From assembly GCA_050288085.1 (NCBI GenBank), contig JBNKDD010000252.1, positions 1-8,394 of the forward strand: a DNA stretch of 8,394 bases. Direction: 5' to 3'. Positions 6,009-8,394 of the stretch are shown here, piece after piece. The DNA is from JBNKDD01 sp050288085 (lineage in GTDB: Bacteria > Chloroflexota > Anaerolineae > Aggregatilineales > UBA3940). The notes beneath the pieces were generated by a model that worked only from the letters and a program-made list of their open reading frames with translations, was not told the DNA's origin and made no database searches. Within the stretch, counting starts at the first letter, position 1. Every line of letters begins with the position of its first letter. A program made the position numbers and the translations under genes.

Positions 6009-6533
6009 TTAACCACCAGCGATGGCAGCAACCAGTTCACGGCAGAAATCAGGAATGTCGGCCACCACCCGACCCCACACGAGGTTACCATCCCGAAATG
6101 CCGCCTCATCGACCCATTCGGCTCCGGCATGAACCAGGTCATCACGGATACCGGTGCTGCCGGTAGCCTTATGCCCCTTCAGAATGTCCGCCGAGGCCAG
6201 CACCCACCCACCATGACAGATCGATCCGACGATCTTCCCGGCCTGATAGGTATCCCTGACGATGTTCAACACTGCATCATAGCGGCGCAGTTTATCCGGG
6301 CACCAACCACCGGGTACAACAATCGCGTCAAATTCAGCCGCGCTAACCTGATCCGCCGTCACATCAGGGATGGCAGACAGGCCGCCTTTACCACGATATT
6401 GAGAACGGCTCCCCGTCCCAATCGTGACCACCTCGGCCCCTTCTTCGATCAGTCTCATTTTAGGGACCCAGTATTCCAGGTCTTCAAATTCCTGTTCGAT
6501 AAAATAGCCGATCTTTTTTCCTTTGAGCAGCAT
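6009..6533 (-). CDS. DJ-1/PfpI-family protein (YhbO/YraA-like)
   Basis: This 174-residue cytoplasmic protein of the class I glutamine amidotransferase-like fold has the usual PfpI length. The nucleophile elbow is GSICHGGW, with Cys106 and His107, and Glu17 (in EFEDLEYW) matches the conserved acidic partner that lowers the Cys pKa. 'FDAIVVPGG' (68-76) and the 'H.G.EWVDE...RDGNLVWGR...DIPDFCREL' end are typical. Members are reported as stress proteins with weak protease, chaperone or disputed glyoxalase/deglycase activity; which applies here cannot be told. The ribosome site AGGAGG is 8 bases before the ATG. The gene heads the six-gene train, with a TATAAT box about 36 bases upstream and a terminator of the preceding unit before that, so it is probably the promoter-proximal gene of the era operon. 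Confidence 0.93.
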   Translation of the reverse strand: MLLKGKKIGYFIEQEFEDLEYWVPKMRLIEEGAEVVTIGTGSRSQYRGKGGLSAIPDVTADQVSAAEFDAIVVPGGWCPDKLRRYDAVLNIVRDTYQAGKIVGSICHGGWVLASADILKGHKATGSTGIRDDLVHAGAEWVDEAAFRDGNLVWGRVVADIPDFCRELVAAIAGG

Positions 6534-6568
6534 CGCCCATTCCTCCTAATAGGTCCGTCACTCCGTTT

Positions 6569-6574
6569 ATTATA
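6569..6574 (-). promoter_or_regulatory. -10 box TATAAT for the PfpI-to-Clp-N operon
   Basis: A perfect TATAAT on the minus strand lies 35 bases before the ATG at 6533. An AT-rich TTGAA precedes it (a near-TG extended -10), but no good -35 is found at 16-18 bases (TACCCG at 17). It lies downstream of the ttuA terminator, the expected place for the operon promoter. Confidence 0.55.
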
Positions 6575-6619
6575 TTCAAGACTTTAACAGACGGGTATTA
6601 AACCCTGGTCATATCATAC

Positions 6620-6643
6620 AAAAAGCCGGGAAAACCCCGGCTT
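6620..6643 (-). terminator. Rho-independent terminator after ttuA
   Basis: An 8-base stem AAGCCGGG/CCCGGCTT (6623-6630 with 6636-6643) has a 5-base loop. Read on the minus strand it runs straight into TTTTT (6624-6620, partly from the stem). It lies 29 bases after the ttuA stop and separates the ttuBA unit from the PfpI-era operon. On the plus strand no T-run follows, so it works in one direction. Confidence 0.87.
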
Positions 6644-6672
6644 CTCAGTCAGTCGGTAAAAGATGGACCCGG

Positions 6673-7620
6673 TCAGGCAGTCGGTTTTGTACTCCGTGAC
6701 CGCACCTGATCCCACATCCGGCAGAATACACACTCTCCGTCAGCCGTGGTTGGCTGGCCGCAGGTTGGGCAGGAGAGCAGGATGAGATGCTCCCTGGCCT
6801 GGCTGAGCAAACCATCCTGCTTGGCCTGCAAAAAGTTCAGATAGAATTGCAGCTTCGTACCGGGACGTTCCTCCTCTAACTGGTTAAGCACTTCCTTGTA
6901 GTAGATCGTCTTAGCTCCAACCGCGTAGGGACACTCATCATAGATATAGTCAATCCCGGAGATCAGCGCATAGGCTGCAACTTCCCGTTCATAGAAACGG
7001 CAGAAGGGTTTGACCTTCCGCACCAACCCCTCGTGTGAAGCAGGCAGCACCGGACCTTGACGCACTAAATAATGCACCTGCCAGTTTAGGGTATTCCCGA
7101 ACAGCACCGCTGCCTCATCATCGAGATTATGGCCGGTTGCCAGCACATCATATTCCCCATCGCGGGCAACCCGATTCATGATATGGCGCTTGCTCAATCC
7201 ACACACTGAGCAGGGACGCCCCCTACCCCGGTAGGTGTTCTCCGCCGCAACCGGGATTGTCGCCCCATAGACATCCTTAATATCAACGACCTCAAGATGC
7301 AGATGCGGACGAGTCTCCATGAATTTGTCGATCATCCGGTGGGATTCATCTGAATAATCGATCCCACCGTCAATCCCCAGGCCAATGTATAACCCATCGG
7401 CCTGATAGCCCAGCTTATCCAGCACATCCCACAAGGACAGGCTGTCCTTGCCCCCCGACACGGCTACCAGCACCCGTTCGTGACGGGTAAACATTTGGTA
7501 CTTACGAATGAATCGCTCGGTCTGTTCGGTGATCCACTCGATATAGTGCTCTTTACACAGGGCCAGCTTATGCTGGCGCATATTGATGACTGCCCTTTGC
7601 TGGCATTTACGGCATTTCAA
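6673..7620 (-). CDS. ttuA: TtuA, tRNA m5U54 2-sulfurtransferase
   Basis: TtuA makes 2-thio-ribothymidine at position 54 of tRNA, stabilising tRNA at high temperature, using ATP and sulfur from the ubiquitin-like carrier TtuB. The 315 residues show an N-terminal zinc finger (Cys3, Cys6, Cys22, His25), the PP-loop SGGKDS (55-60), [4Fe-4S] ligands Cys137 and Cys140 (CSVCG) and Cys230 (DECPYA), GHNLDDEA (163-170), and a second zinc finger (Cys284, Cys287, Cys297, Cys300). The layout matches Thermus TtuA closely. The start is TTG at 7620, supported because the zinc-finger Cys3 follows two codons later and no upstream start exists before the in-frame ttuB stop. It lies 3 bases after ttuB, and the GGTGGAG of the ttuB end may serve as its ribosome site. 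A terminator follows. Confidence 0.95.
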   Translation of the reverse strand: MKCRKCQQRAVINMRQHKLALCKEHYIEWITEQTERFIRKYQMFTRHERVLVAVSGGKDSLSLWDVLDKLGYQADGLYIGLGIDGGIDYSDESHRMIDKFMETRPHLHLEVVDIKDVYGATIPVAAENTYRGRGRPCSVCGLSKRHIMNRVARDGEYDVLATGHNLDDEAAVLFGNTLNWQVHYLVRQGPVLPASHEGLVRKVKPFCRFYEREVAAYALISGIDYIYDECPYAVGAKTIYYKEVLNQLEEERPGTKLQFYLNFLQAKQDGLLSQAREHLILLSCPTCGQPTTADGECVFCRMWDQVRSRSTKPTA

Positions 7621-7623
7621 TGA

Positions 7624-7833
7624 CTATCTATCTCCACCAGAAATGACCATCACCAGCTTGATCACTTCCCCTTCTTTGAGAACGGCATCATCGGTAAGCA
7701 GCTCGCCATCCCGTACTATCAACACCGATTCCGGCGAGATGTCACACTTCTTCAAAGCGTCCCGGATCGTCATTCCGGCGCGAACTTCATATTCTTTATT
7801 GCGGAGAATTAGTTTTGATGTCTTCTCACCCAT
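7624..7833 (-). CDS. ttuB: TtuB-like ubiquitin-fold sulfur carrier (MoaD/ThiS family)
   Basis: This 69-residue beta-grasp protein resembles TtuB: a strand (KLILRNKEYEV), helix (MTIRDALKKC), 'SPESVLIVRDGELLTDD', 'LKEGEVIKLVMVISGG'. In this family the terminal Gly-Gly is adenylated by an E1-like enzyme and then carries sulfur as a thiocarboxylate to TtuA. Here two further residues, Asp-Arg, follow the Gly-Gly, so activation should need trimming or the tail must be tolerated. The start is ATG 7833. No Shine-Dalgarno site is visible, but a TACAAT box lies 6 bases before the ATG, suggesting a leaderless transcript. Its stop (TAG) is in the same frame as ttuA, with one sense codon between. No E1-like activating gene (TtuC) is in the window. 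Confidence 0.9.
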   Translation of the reverse strand: MGEKTSKLILRNKEYEVRAGMTIRDALKKCDISPESVLIVRDGELLTDDAVLKEGEVIKLVMVISGGDR

Positions 7834-7839
7834 GCCCGA

Positions 7840-7868
7840 ATTGTAGCCAGCCTATCTATCCGAATCAA
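7840..7868 (-). promoter_or_regulatory. Promoter of ttuBA, probably leaderless
   Basis: On the minus strand TTGATT (7868-7863) and TACAAT (7845-7840) are 17 bases apart; the -10 has five and the -35 four consensus bases. Initiation 6-7 bases downstream would fall on or next to the ATG at 7833, so the mRNA would have essentially no leader. That matches the lack of a ribosome site and the -10-next-to-ATG arrangement known in Deinococcus and some other bacteria. Confidence 0.57.
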
Positions 7869-7896
7869 GGATTTCATCGTTCTCGCAGTTGAAGGC

Positions 7897-7938
7897 AAAA
7901 CAGAGCATTAGCCGCGAAGTTTAGTCGCGGCAGCTCTG
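7897..7938 (-). terminator. Large two-part hairpin, probable terminator of the PPC-domain gene
   Basis: The inner stem GCCGCGA/TCGCGGC (7911-7917 with 7925-7931) has a 7-base loop. The outer stem CAGAGC/GCTCTG (7901-7906 with 7933-7938) is separated from it by an unequal internal loop (ATTA against A). On the minus strand it is followed by TTTT (7900-7897). It lies 22 bases after the stop of the PPC-domain gene and before the ttuB promoter. The T-run is short, so a repeat or RNA-stabilising role is also possible. Confidence 0.6.
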
Positions 7939-7960
7939 ATAGATTTGTGGACTTCGTGGG

Positions 7961-8394
7961 CTATTCATTGTTATCAGATGGTGGCGCTTCACCGGGAGCA
8001 GCCGCCGGGGCATCCAGGTCGGTCACGTAAATATCATACGGCCCGGTTGTCCCACCGAAATTCCACAACGTGAGTGCATATCGTCCCGATTCGGGTAGTT
8101 CCAGCCCATCCATTACCGGGTCTTTCCCAACCACATCATCCCGTGAGAGGAGCAGTTCCCCGTCAGGCGTATACAGGTCAAAGCCGAGGTCCAGATCAGT
8201 GCTGCCGGTCGCATGAGCATCGATCCCGATCAGATCGTCTGCCTGAGCATCGAACACGTAGGAGTACACCGTGCCGGGGCCAACCATCTCCCCCTCATGC
8301 CCGAATCGCCCCGGTATAATCAGGCCGCCCTCTTCGATGTCTACACTGCGCCGGGGACGTATAAAATATTCGATTGTCCACCCCTCTTCCAGCG
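7961..8394 (-). CDS. PPC-like beta-sandwich protein, C-terminal part (gene cut by window edge)
   Basis: The frame stays open to the right edge, so the listed span is the last 143 codons of a longer gene whose start is outside. It shows a pattern like bacterial pre-peptidase C-terminal (PPC) domains: 'GPGTVYSYVFDAQADDLIGI', 'LDLGFDLYTPDGELLLSRDD', 'GLELPESGRYALTLWN' and 'TGPYDIYVTDLD'. The domain is a beta sandwich found on secreted or surface proteins, often beside enzymes or in repeats; on its own it has no catalytic role. The preceding 'IEEGGLIIPGRFGHEGEM' may be the linker from another unit. The protein ends in a Pro/Ala-rich acidic tail (APAAAPGEAPPSDNNE). An internal Met codon at 8287 is not the start. 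The catalytic part, if any, is not visible. Confidence 0.82.
   Translation of the reverse strand, partial: LEEGWTIEYFIRPRRSVDIEEGGLIIPGRFGHEGEMVGPGTVYSYVFDAQADDLIGIDAHATGSTDLDLGFDLYTPDGELLLSRDDVVGKDPVMDGLELPESGRYALTLWNFGGTTGPYDIYVTDLDAPAAAPGEAPPSDNNE

Larger units (their letters stand above)
1780..6533 (-). other. Predicted six-gene operon (pfpI-like, DUF, yhhQ, era, coiled-coil, Clp-N)
   Basis: Six minus-strand genes follow each other with gaps of 43, 7, -4, 28 and 9 bases. A terminator lies just upstream and a TATAAT box precedes the first gene, and no internal terminator hairpin was seen. The unit mixes stress, RNA-modification salvage and ribosome-assembly functions with two uncharacterised proteins. 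No terminator is visible after the last gene, whose end overlaps the convergent crtD, so transcripts from both sides should collide there. Confidence 0.7.

Noticed and set aside
5813..6587. Plus-strand open frames of 117 and 152 codons opposite the DUF and PfpI-like genes
   Set aside because: The minus-strand genes in the same bases have clear ribosome sites and family motifs; the plus-strand products look like random translation.
7624..7860. GATAGATAG on the minus strand at both ends of ttuB (7632-7624 and 7860-7852), with a similar ATAGATAGTC at the stop before the Clp-N gene
   Set aside because: The repeat is short, simple in sequence and could arise by chance; no transposon or attachment-site features accompany it.
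7961..8287. A complete 108-residue gene starting at the Met codon at 8287
   Set aside because: The frame is open from that codon to the window edge with PPC-like sequence before it, so the Met is internal.

Overview
The window looks like chromosomal DNA of a GC-rich bacterium, most likely a member of the Chloroflexota (Anaerolineae-like). This is inferred, not proven. The clues are a Thermus-type TtuA/TtuB tRNA-thiolation pair, a CrtD-like carotenoid desaturase, a PPC-type beta-sandwich exoprotein, one probable leaderless gene, and mixed strong/weak Shine-Dalgarno sites. Coding density is high: no stretch over 300 bases lacks a gene, and no rRNA, tRNA, CRISPR array, insertion sequence or prophage was seen.

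Layout. Positions 1-136 (minus) hold the start of an SRPBCC-fold protein. It diverges from a CrtD-like FAD-dependent carotenoid desaturase (268-1827, plus). The AT-rich gap between them holds a perfect 19-bp palindrome whose two arms carry the -35 hexamers of two opposed promoters, a compact divergent control region. The desaturase runs 48 bases tail-to-tail into a long minus-strand gene train.

That train, read from 6533 down to 1780, has six genes: a DJ-1/PfpI-family protein, a small uncharacterised protein, a YhhQ-type queuosine-precursor transporter, the ribosome-assembly GTPase Era, a twin-arginine-like membrane or exported coiled-coil protein of unknown role, and a stand-alone protein of four Clp-N repeats with no ATPase. 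Gaps are 43, 7, -4, 28 and 9 bases, so it reads as one operon starting at a TATAAT box near 6570. The last two genes, an unknown coiled-coil protein and an ATPase-less Clp-N protein, are the best candidates here for an undescribed functional pair.

Upstream, separated by a rho-independent terminator (6620-6643), is a two-gene unit: ttuB, a ubiquitin-like sulfur carrier, and ttuA, the [4Fe-4S] 2-thiouridine synthetase acting on T54 of tRNA. The carrier ends in Gly-Gly-Asp-Arg instead of the usual terminal Gly-Gly. The two ORFs are in the same frame, separated by one TAG and one sense codon. The window closes with the 3' part of a PPC-like extracellular-domain gene (7961-8394, minus), followed by a large hairpin that probably ends its transcript.
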